DNA of 64,000 bases from Piscinibacter aquaticus (GCA_007994965.1 VOPW01000001.1:1426001-1490000); one strand, 5' to 3'; positions 9,050 through 26,564 are shown, numbered from the stretch's first letter. The notes: generated by a model from the letters alone, not told the origin. Numbers and translations are program-made.

Positions 9050-9730
9050 TCAGGCCAGTGCGGCGGCCTCGCGCCCGGCCTCGAGGTGATGCTGCATCAG
9101 CGCCTGCACGCGCTCGGCGTTGCGTGCCTTCAGCGCCGCCATGATCTGCCGGTGCTCGCGCAGCGAGGCTTCGAGCCGGCCCTGCTTGAGCAGTGATTGC
9201 GCGCGGTTGAGCTTCATCACCTTGCGCAGGTCGGCCACCATCTGGATGCGCCAGCGGTTGTCGGCAATCTCCAGCAGCCGCATGTGGAAGCGTTCGTTCG
9301 CGGCGAAGAAGCGCGCGCGGTCGTCGAGCGCATTCTCCAGCTCGTCATGCAGCGCGAGCAGCTCGGCCATCTCCTCGGCGGTGGCTTTCTGCGCGGCCAC
9401 GCGCGCGGCATCGCTCTCCAGCAGCGCCAGCAGGTGGAAGACCTCGGCCAGGTCGCGCTCCGACACCTCGGTGACGTAGGCGCCGCGGCGCAGCTTCATC
9501 GTCACCAGCCCTTCGGAGGCCAGCACCTTCAGCGCCTCGCGCAGCGGCGTGCGGCTGATGCCGTATTCGGCGCACAAGGCCTGCTCGTCGATCCAGCTGC
9601 CGGGCGCCAGCGTGTGCGCCAGGATGCGCGCACGCAGCTGTTCGGCCACCTGCTCGTACAGCGCGCGCTCGCCCAGGCGGCCGGCGCGGGGCGTGGCAGG
9701 CGGCGACGACTCTTTGCGCGGGGCGGCCAT
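9050..9730 (-). CDS. GntR/FCD-family transcriptional regulator of the propionyl-CoA operon
   Basis: An intact 226-residue protein. Residues 20-85 form a GntR winged helix (ALYEQVAEQLRARI, YGISRTPLREALKVLASEGLV). The rest is an all-helical FCD effector domain with ERFHMRLLEIADN and a terminal LMQHHLEAGR. It is divergent from the methylmalonyl-CoA mutase operon, and a perfect palindrome lies in the 128-base gap before the mutase start. It is therefore probably an autoregulated repressor of propionyl-CoA catabolism. The effector is unknown; a pathway acyl-CoA or acid is a reasonable guess. Confidence 0.85.
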   Translation of the reverse strand: MAAPRKESSPPATPRAGRLGERALYEQVAEQLRARILAHTLAPGSWIDEQALCAEYGISRTPLREALKVLASEGLVTMKLRRGAYVTEVSERDLAEVFHLLALLESDAARVAAQKATAEEMAELLALHDELENALDDRARFFAANERFHMRLLEIADNRWRIQMVADLRKVMKLNRAQSLLKQGRLEASLREHRQIMAALKARNAERVQALMQHHLEAGREAAALA

Positions 9731-9765
9731 GGCGAAAGGTGTATGAAAGCGAAACCGGTGAAGAT

Positions 9766-9785
9766 ATAATTCAATTTTGAATTAT
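9766..9785. promoter_or_regulatory. Perfect palindromic operator between gntR and scpA
   Basis: ATAATTCAA, TT, TTGAATTAT: 9-base arms in perfect dyad with a 2-base spacer. It is the only AT-rich island in this GC-rich stretch, 35 bases before the regulator start and 73 before the mutase start. GntR proteins bind short inverted repeats of this size. The link to the adjacent regulator is inference from position. Confidence 0.7.
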
Positions 9786-9858
9786 GGCTGAGCCGGGCGG
9801 TGGCGGCAAGGCCGGTGCAACGGGCCATGGGCCCATGGCAGAAGGCAAGGAGACTGCG

Positions 9859-12022
<2,164 letters not shown>

Positions 12023-12026
12023 TTTC

Positions 12027-13029
12027 GTGAGCCTGCCGGCCGGTGATCAGGCCCTGATGGACGGCGTGCTGCGCCGCGAGCGGCGTGCGCTGGCCAAGAC
12101 CATCACGCTGCTCGAATCGACGCGGGCCGATCACCGCGCGCGCGCCGATGCGCTGCTCAATGCGCTGCTGCCCTCCACCGGAAAGGCGATCCGCCTCGGA
12201 ATCTCCGGCGTACCGGGCGTGGGCAAGTCGACCTTCATCGAGGCGCTCGGGCTCTTCCTGATCGGCCAGGGCCACCGCGTGGCGGTGCTGGCGATCGACC
12301 CGTCGTCGAGCGTCTCCGGCGGCTCCATCCTGGGCGACAAGACGCGCATGGAGCAGCTGTCGGTCAACGACGCGGCCTACATCCGCCCCAGCCCGGCCAG
12401 CGGCACGCTCGGCGGCGTGGCCGAGAAGACGCGCGAGGCGATGCTGGTGTGCGAGGCGGCGGGCTTCGACGTGGTGATCGTCGAGACCGTGGGCGTGGGC
12501 CAGAGCGAGACGGCCGTGTCCAGCATGACCGACATGTTCGTGCTGCTACAGCTGCCCAATGCCGGCGACGACCTGCAGGCGATCAAGAAGGGCGTGATGG
12601 AGCTCGCCGACCTGGTGGTCATCAACAAGGCCGACATCGATCCCGACGCGGCCACCCGCGCCCGCGCGCAGATCACCTCGGCGCTGCGCGTCTTCAGCTT
12701 CCATGGCAACCCGGCGCATGCCGCCGAACGCTGGCACCCGCAGGTGCTGCAGCTGAGCGCCCTGAAGGCCCAGGGCATCGCCGACTTCTGGGCGGCCGTG
12801 ACCAGTTTTCAATCGAAGCGGCGCGCCAGCGGCGAGCTCGACTCCGCCGCCGCGAGCAGGCGCGCGCCTGGATGTGGGACAGGTGCACGCCGGCCTGCGC
12901 GGGCCTTCGACCAGCACCCGGCCGTGCGCTGCGCTGCCCAACACCCTGAGCGACGTGAACGAGGCGCGCGTGGCGCCTTCGGCCGCGGCGCGCTCGCTGC
13001 TGAACCTGTTCCAGACCCCGAATTCCTGA
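12027..13029 (+). CDS. meaB: MeaB/ArgK-type G-protein chaperone of methylmalonyl-CoA mutase (several C-terminal frame breaks)
   Basis: MeaB protects and reloads methylmalonyl-CoA mutase with adenosylcobalamin, using GTP. Visible are the Walker [10 protein letters not shown] near residue 61, [31 protein letters not shown] and VINKAD. The GTG start at 12027 sits 4 bases after the mutase stop. The last 70 residues are scrambled by about four indels between 12840 and 12945; read piecewise they give [32 protein letters not shown] and [11 protein letters not shown], ending at TGA 13027-13029. Two of the breaks fit misread CCAGG sites. Confidence 0.9.
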
Positions 13030-13042
13030 GGAGGCAACCGCC

Positions 13043-14574
<1,532 letters not shown>

Positions 14575-14594
14575 GGACGGAGGAGACACCCATC

Positions 14595-16620
<2,026 letters not shown>

Positions 16621-16624
<4 letters not shown>

Positions 16625-17094
16625 GCACGCGGCCGTTCAAGGTGCTGGGCGTCCAGCAGATCGCCATCGGCGGGCTCGACAAGCATCGCCTGAAGACGCT
16701 GTGGGTCGACAAGCTCGGGCTGGAGGTGACCGGGACCTTCCGCTCCGAGCGGGAGAACGTCGACGAGGACATCTGCGCGATGGGCAAGGGCCCGTTCACC
16801 GTCGAAGTGGATCTGATGCAGCCGATGGACCCGGAGAAGAAGCCGGCCGTGCATGCCACGCCGCTGAACCACGTCGGGCTGTGGATCGACGATCTGCCCA
16901 AGGCGGTGGAGTGGCTCACGGCTCAGGGCGTGCGCTTTGCGCCCGGCGGCATCCGCCGCGGTGCTGCGGGCCACGACATCTGCTTCCTGCATCCCAAGGG
17001 CAACGAGGAGTTTCCGGTCAGCGGCGAGGGCGTGCTGATCGAACTGGTGCAGGCGCCGCCCGAGGTGATCGAGGCCTTCGCTAAACTGGCCTGA
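16621..17094 (+). CDS. VOC-family (glyoxalase-fold) protein, candidate methylmalonyl-CoA epimerase
   Basis: A 157-residue protein with the two beta-alpha-beta-beta-beta modules of the vicinal-oxygen-chelate fold. Possible metal ligands are Gln/His in [19 protein letters not shown] and LIELVQAP. It is translationally coupled to pccA (ATGA) and sits in an operon for propionyl-CoA oxidation that otherwise lacks an epimerase between the carboxylase and the mutase. Epimerase is therefore the best contextual guess. Its sequence is closer to lactoylglutathione-lyase-like proteins than to classic Mce, so this is not secure. Confidence 0.7.
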
Positions 17095-17629
17095 TGGCCG
17101 TACGAGAAATCCTCAAGATGGGCGATGCGCGGCTGCTGCGCGTCGCCAAGCCCGTTCAGCGCTTCGACACGCCCGAGCTGCATGCGCTGATCGCCGACAT
17201 GTTCGACACCATGCGCGCTGCCGAAGGCGCGGGCTGGCGGCGCCGCAGATCGGCGTCGACCTGGCCGTGGTGATCTTCGGCTTCACGAAGAACCGCCGCT
17301 ACCCCGACCGCGAGCCGGTGCCCGAGACGGTCCTGCTGAACCCGAGCATCGAGGCGCTGTCCGACGAGGAAGACGAGGGCTGGGAAGGCTGCCTCTCGGT
17401 ACCGGGACTGCGCGGCGTGGTGCCGCGCTTCGCGCGCATCCGCTACCGGGGTTTCGATCAATACGGCGCGCCGATCGACCGCGAGGCCACCGGCTTCCAC
17501 GCCCGCGTGGTGCAGCACGAGTGCGACCACCTGATCGGCAAGCTCTACCCGATGCGGGTGCGCGATTTCAGCCGCTTCGGCTACACCAGCGTGCTGTTTC
17601 CGGACATCGACGCGGCCGAAGACGACTGA
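17094..17629 (+). CDS. def: Peptide deformylase (frame break near 17232)
   Basis: It removes the formyl group from nascent N-terminal methionine using a bound metal. All three motifs are present: [11 protein letters not shown] (restored across the break), EGCLSVPG with the Cys ligand, and QHECDHLIG with the two His ligands near residue 141. The break fits CCTGG read as CTGG. At 178 residues the length is normal. The start overlaps the previous stop (TGATG), so it is read through from the propionate operon, although the function is unrelated. Confidence 0.95.
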
Positions 17630-17794
17630 TTGGCGGGTCGACGCGGTTCGGCCGTGTAAAGCTGTGTGTCCGGCGCGGGGGCGCGTCGGCGAGGCGGCCT
17701 TGGCATGCGTTTCGGAGAGGCCGAAGGCGCAACTTTTCGGGAAGCGCCCGGCTCCCAACACAAGAGGCCGCGAGAGGCAGCGAGAGACACCATC

Positions 17795-19811
17795 ATGCGA
17801 AGCCCCGACATTCCCCCGTGATCGCCAGCCTCGCGCTGGCCCTGGCCGCCGCGGGCCGGCCTTCCACGTCACTTCTGCGCAGGCGGCACCGGTGCCGTCG
17901 CAACGCGCCGATGACGCCGTCGATCCGCCCGGCCGCGTCGGCCGGCTGTCGGAAGTGCAGGGCCAGGTGTGGCTGTACCACCCGGCCGACGGTGAGTGGG
18001 AAGCCGCGCAGCGCAACCGCCCGCTGACCAGCGGTGACCGCCTGGCCACCGACGGCGGCGCCCGCACCGAGGTGCGCATCGGATCGACCACGCTGCGGCT
18101 GGACGGCGCCACCGAGATCGAGGTGCTGCGCCTGGACGACGACCGCATCGCGCTGCAACTGCACAACGGCAGCGTGGCGGTGCGCATCCGCAGCCGCGAG
18201 CAGGTGGAAGGGTTCGAGCTGCGCACGCAGGAGGGCCGCTTCACCGTGCAGCGCACCGGCCGCTATCGCTTCGACCGCGCCGACGAGGCCAGCTTCGCAA
18301 CCGTGCTGTCGGGCCGGGCCTACTACGAGACGCAGAACAATGCGCTGAGCATCAATGCCGGCCAGCGCGCCGAGTTCTGGATCGACCGCGCCAACGTGCC
18401 GCAGTACAGCATCATCGAACCCGAGCGCGATGCCTTCGCCGGCTGGGTGGCCGAACGCGATCGCTCCGACGACCGCAGCGCGTCGACGCGCTATGTGTCG
18501 CCCGAGATGACCGGCGTCGAGGACCTCGACCGCTACGGCAGCTGGCAGGACAACCCCGAGTACGGTGCGCTGTGGGTGCCGCGCGCCGTCGCGCCGGGCT
18601 GGGCGCCGTACACCACCGGCCGCTGGGCCTGGGTGGCGCCCTGGGGCTGGACCTGGATCGACGAGGCGCCGTGGGGCTTCGCGCCGTTCCACTATGGCCG
18701 CTGGGTCTACGTGGGCAGCAGCTGGTGCTGGTCGCCGGGCACCTACGTGCGCCGGCCGGTCTACGCACCGGCACTGGTCGCCTGGATCGGCGGGCCGCGG
18801 CTGTCGATCGGCATCAACATCGGCGGTGGCGGGCCGGCCGTGGGCTGGGTGCCACTGGCGCCGCGCGAAGTCTACGTGCCGTACTACCGCGTCAGCCCGG
18901 GCTACGTGCGCAACGTCAACGTGACGCACGTGACCAACATCACCAACATCACGACGATCGTCAACAACCCGCAGCAGGCCGTGGGCGAGCGCGATTTCCG
19001 CAACCGCAAGTTCCCGCATGCGGTGACGGTCGTGCCGGCCAGCACCTTCACCTCGCGCCAGCCGATCACGCCGGTGGCGCGCCAGTTGCGCGATGCGCCG
19101 GAAGTGCGCGAGATCGTTCGCCAGCCGCCGCGCGCCAGCATCGTGGCGGCGCCGCCCGTGGCCACGCCGCCGCAGGTGCAGCGTCGGCCCGACATGCCCG
19201 TCGCGCGGCCGCCGGTGCAGCAGGCGCCCGCCCTTCGAGAGCGACTGCCCGGCAATGGCTTCCAGCCGGACCGGCCCGACGTGGTGCGCGCCGCGCCGGT
19301 GATCCCGCACGAACCGGAGCGCGCGGGCGAGCGCGACGTCCGCCGGGAGCAGCGCGACGTGCGCGAGCAACGGGAGAGCCGCGAGCAGCGCGATCCGCGC
19401 GAACAGCGGGAGCAGCGGGAGCAGCGTGACAGCCGCGAGATCCGCACGCTGCCGCAGCCGCCGATGGCGCGGCCCGTGCAGCCGGCGCCGCAGATGCAAC
19501 CGGCGCAGCCGATGCTGCCCGCTCAACCGGCCCAGCCGATCCAGCGGCCCGACCGGTTCGAGCACGTCGAGCGCCCGCAACCGCCGGTGATGCGGTCGCA
19601 GCCGCAGATCCAGGAGCCGCTGCGGCCGCAGCCCGTGCCGCAACCGGCGCCGATGGTCCGGCAGCCGATGCCCCAGCCGCAACCGGTGCAGCCGCCGCCG
19701 CAGATGCGCGGCAACGGTGGCGGCAACGGGCAGGGTGGTTTCCGTGATCGGCCGGATGTCGGCGAAGAGCGCGGCAACGGCCGGGGCAACGGCCCGCGCC
19801 AGGAGCGCTGA
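17795..19811 (+). CDS. FecR/DUF6600-type exported protein with a low-complexity C-terminus (frame breaks in the signal region)
   Basis: I place the start at 17795 (MRSPDIPP, then IASLALALAAAG as a signal peptide). Two slips near 17817 and 17852 separate this leader from the long open frame. Residues 45-200 form a FecR-like beta domain (LSEVQGQVWLYHPADGEWE, LTSGDRLATDGGARTEV). A Trp-rich DUF6600 block follows (YGSWQDNPEYGALWVPR, GRWAWVAPWGWTWIDE, PWGFAPFHYGRW). The last 300 residues are low complexity: REQRD-type repeats near 19320-19440, then Pro/Gln-rich sequence and a GNG-rich end. It is probably surface or periplasmic; the function is unknown. Confidence 0.75.
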
Positions 19812-19826
19812 GCGCCGTCTGCGGCG

Positions 19827-20482
19827 TCAGCGCAGCAGCGGCGCCAGCACCGGCCAGACGTTGCCCAGCATCACCGGGTGCGCCGCGGCCACCGGGTGGA
19901 TGCGGTCGCTCTGGAACATCGCCTCGGCGTTGGCCGCATTGGCCACGCCTTCGAGGAAGAAGGGCACCAGCGCCGCGCCGCCGGTCTTCGCCACGCTGGC
20001 AAACAGCGCGGCGAAATCCTCGCCGTACTGGCGGCCGTAGTTGGGCGGCACCTGCATGCCCAGCACCAGCACCTGGGCGCCGGCATCGCGCGAGGCTTTC
20101 ACCATCGCGGCGAGGTTGTCGCGTGTCATCGGCAGCGGCAGGCCGCGCAGCGCATCGTTGCCGCCGAGTTCGATCAGCACGTGGGTCGGCTTGTGCTGGC
20201 GCAGCAGCGCGGGCAGCCGCGAGCGGCCGCCCGAGGTGGTGTCGCCGCTGATGCTGGCGTTGATCACCTGGGCGGGAATCTTCTCCTTGGCCGGGCGCTG
20301 CTCGAGCAGCGCCACCCAGCCGCTGCCGCGCGCGATGCCGTATTCGGCCGACAGGCTGTCGCCGACGACGAGCAGCGTGGCCGGGCCGCGCGGCGCCGCG
20401 GCGTTCACCCCGCGGACCACAGGCCGAGTCCGAGCAGGCTACAGTGCGCCAGCCATTCGCGGCGCGTCGCCGCCTTCTTCAT
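19827..20482 (-). CDS. tesA: TesA-type SGNH arylesterase/lysophospholipase (frame break near 20405)
   Basis: A secreted GDSL hydrolase with block I LLVVGDSLSAEYG, block III ELGGNDALRGLP and the catalytic pair in SDRIHPVA. The signal peptide (MKKAATRREWLAHCSLLGLGL) lies in another frame and joins the body if one G is added in a G-run near 20410. It is divergent from an ABC ATPase of the YbbA type with abutting starts, the same pairing as tesA-ybbA in E. coli. It acts in the periplasm on esters or lysophospholipids. Confidence 0.88.
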
Positions 20483-20495
20483 CGCACGCTGATTC

Positions 20496-21182
20496 ATGTC
20501 CGAACCCATCATCGCCGTGGAACGCGTCACCAAGCAGGTGCAGGATTCCACCGGCACGCTGACGATTCTCCACGAGATCGATTTCACCCTGCAGGCAAGG
20601 CAGTCGGCCGCCATCGTCGGCGCCTCGGGCTCGGGCAAGAGCACGCTGCTGTCGATCATCGCCGGGCTCGATACGCCCAGCAGCGGCACGGTGCGCATCG
20701 CCGGCAACGATCTGTTCGCGCTCGATGAAGATGCCCGTGCCGCGCTGCGCGCGCAGAAGCTCGGCTTCGTCTTCCAGAGCTTCCAGCTGCTGGCCAACCT
20801 GACCGCGCTGGAGAACGTGATGCTGCCGCTGGAACTGCAGGGCCGCCGAGACGCGCGGGCGCTGGCCACCGAGATGCTCGGCCGCGTGGGTCTGGGCGAG
20901 CGCTTGCGCCACTATCCGAAGGTGCTCTCCGGTGGCGAGCAGCAGCGCGTGGCGCTGGCGCGCGCCTTCGTCGTTCAGCCGGCGGTGCTGCTGGCCGACG
21001 AGCCGACTGGCAGCCTGGATTTCGCCACCGGCGAGCGGGTGATGGAGCTGATGTTCGAGCTCAACCGGGAGGCCGGCACCACGCTGGTGCTGGTGACGCA
21101 CGACCGAGGCATCGCCGCGCGCTGCGACCGGCAATTGCGCATCGAGGCCGGGCGCCTCGACCTCGGCGCGATGGCGATGTGA
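20496..21182 (+). CDS. ybbA: ABC transporter ATP-binding protein, YbbA/LolD type
   Basis: An intact 228-residue ATPase: Walker A GASGSGKSTLL near residue 46, Q-loop VFQSFQLLANLTALENVMLPL, signature LSGGEQQRVALARAF, Walker B VLLADEPTGSLD and H-loop LVTHD. The sequence fits the MacB/LolD/YbbA branch that works with FtsX-type permeases. No permease follows in this window, which is unusual, since YbbP normally lies next door. It is divergent from tesA. Confidence 0.85.
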   Translation: MSEPIIAVERVTKQVQDSTGTLTILHEIDFTLQARQSAAIVGASGSGKSTLLSIIAGLDTPSSGTVRIAGNDLFALDEDARAALRAQKLGFVFQSFQLLANLTALENVMLPLELQGRRDARALATEMLGRVGLGERLRHYPKVLSGGEQQRVALARAFVVQPAVLLADEPTGSLDFATGERVMELMFELNREAGTTLVLVTHDRGIAARCDRQLRIEAGRLDLGAMAM

Positions 21183-21209
21183 GATCGCCTCGCGCCGGGC
21201 GTTCGACGC

Positions 21210-22022
21210 TCAGTTCAGCGTGCTGAACTTGTAGTCGGTCTTGGCCTTGGCGCGGATCGAGTCGCGGAACTCGCCGAGCTTCTGCTGGCTGATGCGCTGC
21301 TGGATCTGGCCCTTGACCTCTTCGATCGGCGGGAACTTGGCCTCGCGCGAATCCTCGAGCTTGATGATGTGCCAGCCGAACTGCGACTTGACCGGCGTCT
21401 CGGTCATTTCGCCCTTCTTGAGCTTGACCATCGCCTGCGAGAACTCGGGCACGTAGGCGCCCGGCGCGGCGTAGTCGAGATCGCCGCCGTTCTCGCCGGA
21501 GCCCGGGTCCTTCGAATTCTTCTTGGCCACGTCCTCGAACTTGGCGCCGCCCTTGATCTGCGCGATCAGCGCCTTGGCCTCGTCCTCCTTCTCGACGAGG
21601 ATGTGGCGGGCACGGTATTCGGTGCCGCCCGACTGCGCCTTGAACTTGTCGTACTCGGCCTGGACTTCGGCGTCGCTGACCGGGTTCTTCTTCTGGAAGT
21701 CGGCGAACAGCTCGCGGATCAGCAGCGTCTGGCGCGCAAACTCGATCTGCTGCTTGTACTCGGCCGAAGCCGCCAGGCCGCGCTTCTCGGCTTCCTGCAT
21801 GAAGATCTCGCGCAGGACGACCTCGTCGCGCACCTGCTGCTCCAGTTCCGGCGTCTTCGGCTGGCCCGAGCGCACCGCCTGGTTCATCAGCGCTTCGGCA
21901 CGCGCCTTCGGAACCGCCTTGCCGTTGACGATGGCGATGTTCTGCGCCTGGGCGGCCAGCGGCGCGGCCAGCAGCGCGGCGAGCGCGAGCGAAGTGAGGC
22001 GAACGTGGAAGTGCATCTTCAT
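21210..22022 (-). CDS. Periplasmic parvulin-type peptidyl-prolyl isomerase
   Basis: An intact 270-residue protein with a signal peptide ending at AAQAQN, an N-terminal SurA-like helical region, and a parvulin domain. The domain runs from YRARHILVEKEDEAKALI through FEDVAKKNSKDPGSGENGGDLD to VKSQFGWHIIKLED. It assists folding of exported proteins. It is the first gene downstream of bolA in a minus-strand block (msrB-yciB-bolA-ppiC) that is common in Burkholderiales. Confidence 0.92.
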   Translation of the reverse strand: MKMHFHVRLTSLALAALLAAPLAAQAQNIAIVNGKAVPKARAEALMNQAVRSGQPKTPELEQQVRDEVVLREIFMQEAEKRGLAASAEYKQQIEFARQTLLIRELFADFQKKNPVSDAEVQAEYDKFKAQSGGTEYRARHILVEKEDEAKALIAQIKGGAKFEDVAKKNSKDPGSGENGGDLDYAAPGAYVPEFSQAMVKLKKGEMTETPVKSQFGWHIIKLEDSREAKFPPIEEVKGQIQQRISQQKLGEFRDSIRAKAKTDYKFSTLN

Positions 22023-22036
22023 GGCGGGGAGGGAGA

Positions 22037-22303
22037 TCAGGATTCGCCCGGCAGCCGGGCGTCGATGGCCAGGGCGTGGATGCCCTGGGGGATGAGGTTG
22101 CGCAGGGCATCATAAACGAGGCGATGCCGGGCCACCCGTGACAAACCGTTGAAGCGCGTGCAGGCAATCCGCACACTGAAATGCCGGCCCTCGCGGGCGC
22201 CGGCGTGCCCGGCGTGCAGATGGCTGTCGTCCTGCACGGCGAGGTCGTCCGGCTGCAGGGCCTCGCGCAGCGCACCCGCAATGGCCTCGGCGGTGACGGC
22301 CAT
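22037..22303 (-). CDS. bolA: BolA family protein
   Basis: 88 residues with the BolA core: HLHAGHAGAREGRHFSVRI, FNGLSRVARHRLVYDALRNL and the C-terminal GIHALAIDARLPGE. The conserved Cys/His used to coordinate an Fe-S cluster with glutaredoxin is represented by the HAGH motif. The start at 22303 lies 2 bases past the yciB stop, indicating coupling. BolA proteins act in iron-sulfur handling and stress morphology. Confidence 0.88.
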   Translation of the reverse strand: MAVTAEAIAGALREALQPDDLAVQDDSHLHAGHAGAREGRHFSVRIACTRFNGLSRVARHRLVYDALRNLIPQGIHALAIDARLPGES

Positions 22304-22305
22304 CG

Positions 22306-22950
22306 TCAGGCGCGCGGAGCTTCGCCCGCGCCGTCGTCTTCCTGCACGTGGCGGCTGATGTACAAGCCTTGCACCACGGTGAACACGAGCATCAGGCCGA
22401 TGCCGCCGAACAGCTTGAAGTTGACCCAGGTGTCGGTGCTGAAGCTGTAGGCCACGTACAGGTTGAGCAGGCCCATGAAGGCGAAGAAGGCCACCCACAT
22501 GAAATTCAGCCGCTGCCAGATGCCGTAGGGCAGCGAGAGCTGCTCGCCGATCAGCGCGCGCAGCAGGTTCTTGCGGAAGATCAGCTGGCTGAGCCAGAAG
22601 GTCAGGCCCATCACCCAGTACAGCACGCTGGGCTTCCACTTGATGAAGGTTTCGTTGTGGAACCAGATCGTCGCGCCGCCGAAGACGGTGACCGTGCCCA
22701 GGCTCACCCACAGCATGGTGTCGACCTTGCGGCCCCGGGCGATCATCCAGCCCACCTGCGCCAGCGTGGCGAGGATCACCACGACGGTGGCCAGCAGCAC
22801 CGGCGCCTCGTTCGGGCCGACCACGCCGCCATTGACCATGAAGCCGAACTGGTCGGAGGCGAACTGCGCCGCCCAGTCCTTGCGCCCTTCGGCGACCTTG
22901 AAGGTGCCGAAGAACAGGATGATGGGCAGGAAATCGAACAGCAGCTTCAT
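22306..22950 (-). CDS. yciB: YciB/IspZ septation-associated inner-membrane protein
   Basis: A 214-residue polytopic membrane protein that begins [21 protein letters not shown], with [21 protein letters not shown] and [23 protein letters not shown], the signature of YciB (intracellular septation protein A). About five transmembrane helices are visible. Its start overlaps the msrB stop (ATGA). It is implicated in envelope integrity and septation. Confidence 0.93.
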   Translation of the reverse strand: MKLLFDFLPIILFFGTFKVAEGRKDWAAQFASDQFGFMVNGGVVGPNEAPVLLATVVVILATLAQVGWMIARGRKVDTMLWVSLGTVTVFGGATIWFHNETFIKWKPSVLYWVMGLTFWLSQLIFRKNLLRALIGEQLSLPYGIWQRLNFMWVAFFAFMGLLNLYVAYSFSTDTWVNFKLFGGIGLMLVFTVVQGLYISRHVQEDDGAGEAPRA

Positions 22951-23345
22951 TTGGCGGCGAAGTCTATCGCAGCCGAATTGATGCAATAGCGCTCGCCGGT
23001 GGGCTCCGGACCATCCTCGAAGACATGGCCCAGGTGCGAACCGCACTGGTTGCAGCGGACCTCGATGCGCACCATGCCGTGGCTCTTGTCGACCACGCGC
23101 TCGATCACCTCGCTGTTGATCGGCTGCCAGTAGCTCGGCCAGCCGCAGCCGGCGTCGAACTTGGTGGCCGATTCGAACAGCGGCGTGCCGCAGCCCACGC
23201 ACTTGTACTGGCCCTGATCCCAGTGATCCCAGTACTTTCCGGTGAAGGGGCGCTCGGTCGCCGCGTGGCGCGTGACCTGGTACTGCATCGGATCGAGTTG
23301 CTCCCGCCACTCGGCGTCCGACTTCTTGACCTTGTAGTCGCTCAT
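22947..23345 (-). CDS. msrB: Peptide-methionine (R)-S-oxide reductase
   Basis: 132 residues, complete. Zinc is held by two CxxC pairs (CVGCG and CNQCG). The catalytic Cys lies in RYCINSAA, and [17 protein letters not shown] is the family signature. It repairs methionine-R-sulfoxide in proteins. It is the first gene of the msrB-yciB-bolA-ppiC block and diverges from the acyl-CoA ligase at 23494. Confidence 0.95.
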   Translation of the reverse strand: MSDYKVKKSDAEWREQLDPMQYQVTRHAATERPFTGKYWDHWDQGQYKCVGCGTPLFESATKFDAGCGWPSYWQPINSEVIERVVDKSHGMVRIEVRCNQCGSHLGHVFEDGPEPTGERYCINSAAIDFAAK

Positions 23346-23493
23346 GCGGCGCAGTGTAGCCAGCGCCCCGCGCCCGGGACACCGCTAGGGGTAAACCGCA
23401 GGCCGCCGGGGCTGCGGCGCTTCCTATCATCGCTGCGTCGCAGCAATCCTTCGCTGCCCTCTCTCAATCACTTTTCCGACACGGAGCAAGACC

Positions 23494-25140
<1,647 letters not shown>

Positions 25141-25280
25141 TTGGCGAGGGCGTGAGTCACGCTTGTCCCCGCAGTGACAAGGGCGTTCGGGGTAGTCCCT
25201 AAAACCCGACACGGAAACGATCCGCTACCGTCCGAACGCTTTGTCCACCAGAGACAGACCCTCACTTCCGAGAGAGCTCG

Positions 25281-26518
25281 ATGAACCTCACGAAACACGT
25301 CCTCGGCACCGTCTGCGGTGCCATGCTGCTGAGCGGTGCCGCCTGGGCGCAGAAGGGCGAGACGGTCAAGATCGCCTGGATCGATCCGCTGTCGGGCCCC
25401 TTCGCCAACATCGGCCAGAACAGCCTGAAGACCTTCCAGTTCATGGCCGACAAGCTCAACGCGGGCAACCCGGCCGGCGTGAAGTTCGAGATCGTCTCGT
25501 TCGACAACAAGGCCTCCCCGCAGGAGAGCCTGACGGTGCTCAAGGCCGCGATCGACCAGGGCATCCGCTACGTCACCCAGGGCAACGGTTCGGGCGCAGC
25601 CGGCGCCATCATCGACGCGATCAACAAGCACAACGAGCGCAACCCCGGCAAGGAGGTCGTGTTCTTCAACAACGCTGCCGTCGATCCCGACCTGACCAAC
25701 AGCAAGTGCAGCTTCTGGCACTTCCGCTTCGACGCCGACACGTCGATGAAGATGGAGGCGCTGACCTCCTACATGAAGGACGAGAAGAACGTCAAGAAGG
25801 TCTACATCATCGGCCAGAACTATGCGCACGGCCACCCGGTCGCCAAGTTCTTCAAGGAAGCGCTGGCGCGCAAGCGCCCCGACGTGCAGATCGTCGGCGA
25901 AGACCTGCACCCGATCGGCTCGGTGAAGGACTTCGCGCCCTACATCGCCAAGATCAAGGCGAGCGGCGCCGACAGCGTGGTCACCGGCAACTGGGGCACC
26001 GATCTCTCGCTGCTGATCAAGGCCGCGAAGGATGCCGGCCTGGAGGCCAACTTCTACACCTACTACGGCGGCGCCAACGGCACGCCCTCGGCCATCGGCC
26101 CGACGATGGACGGCAAGGTGAAGTTCGTCTACGTCGGCCACAACAACATCCCCGAGGTGTTCAAGCTCGCGGGTGAGTACCAGCCAAGTTCAAGGACGAC
26201 CTCTCGCTGCTGACCACGATGCACGTGCTGCCGGCGCTGGCCGGCGGCATTGCCAAGGCCAAGAGCACCGATCCGGTGAAGGTGGCGTTCGCGATGGAAG
26301 GCCTGACGGTCAAGAGCTTCTCGGGCGACGTGACCATCCGCGCGGCCGACCACCAGTTGCAGCAGCCGCTGTACATCGCCACCTGGAAGAAGCTGTCCGA
26401 CCCGAAGAAGCAGTGGAACGCCGAGGGCACCGGCTACACCTGGGTGCAGGACAAGGTGTTCGAGCCCTACGTGTCGAGCACGCCGACCTCCTGCCAGATG
26501 AAGCGCCCGGGCGCCTGA
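25281..26518 (+). CDS. livK: Liv-type ABC transporter periplasmic substrate-binding protein (frame break near 26182)
   Basis: An exported binding protein (signal peptide ending AAWAQ) of the type I periplasmic-binding fold used for branched-chain amino acids and many aromatic or aliphatic carboxylates. Marks include IAWIDPLSGPFANIGQNSL, YVTQGNGSGAAGAIIDAI and VKKVYIIGQNYAHGH. One G is missing near 26182 at CCAGG (GEYQAKFKDDLSLL when restored). The ligand is not necessarily an amino acid: the gene lies between an acyl-CoA ligase and beta-oxidation genes. The symbol denotes family only. Confidence 0.85.
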
Positions 26519-26534
26519 TCGCCTGAGCCCTGAC

Positions 26535-26564
26535 AGGCCCGCCGGAGCCGTCTCCCGCGGGCCT
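26535..26564 (+). terminator. Intercistronic hairpin between livK and livH
   Basis: AGGCCCGC (26535-26542) pairs perfectly with GCGGGCCT (26557-26564) around a 14-base loop, followed by TGTCTTT. Such elements after binding-protein genes typically stabilise or partly terminate the message, so the binding protein exceeds the permeases. The T-run is imperfect, so it is probably a partial terminator. Confidence 0.55.

Noticed and set aside
9784..9858. Upstream ATG at 9784 as the mutase start
   Set aside because: It overlaps the operator palindrome and lacks a ribosome-binding site; the ATG at 9859 has AAGGAG and matches the usual N-terminus better.
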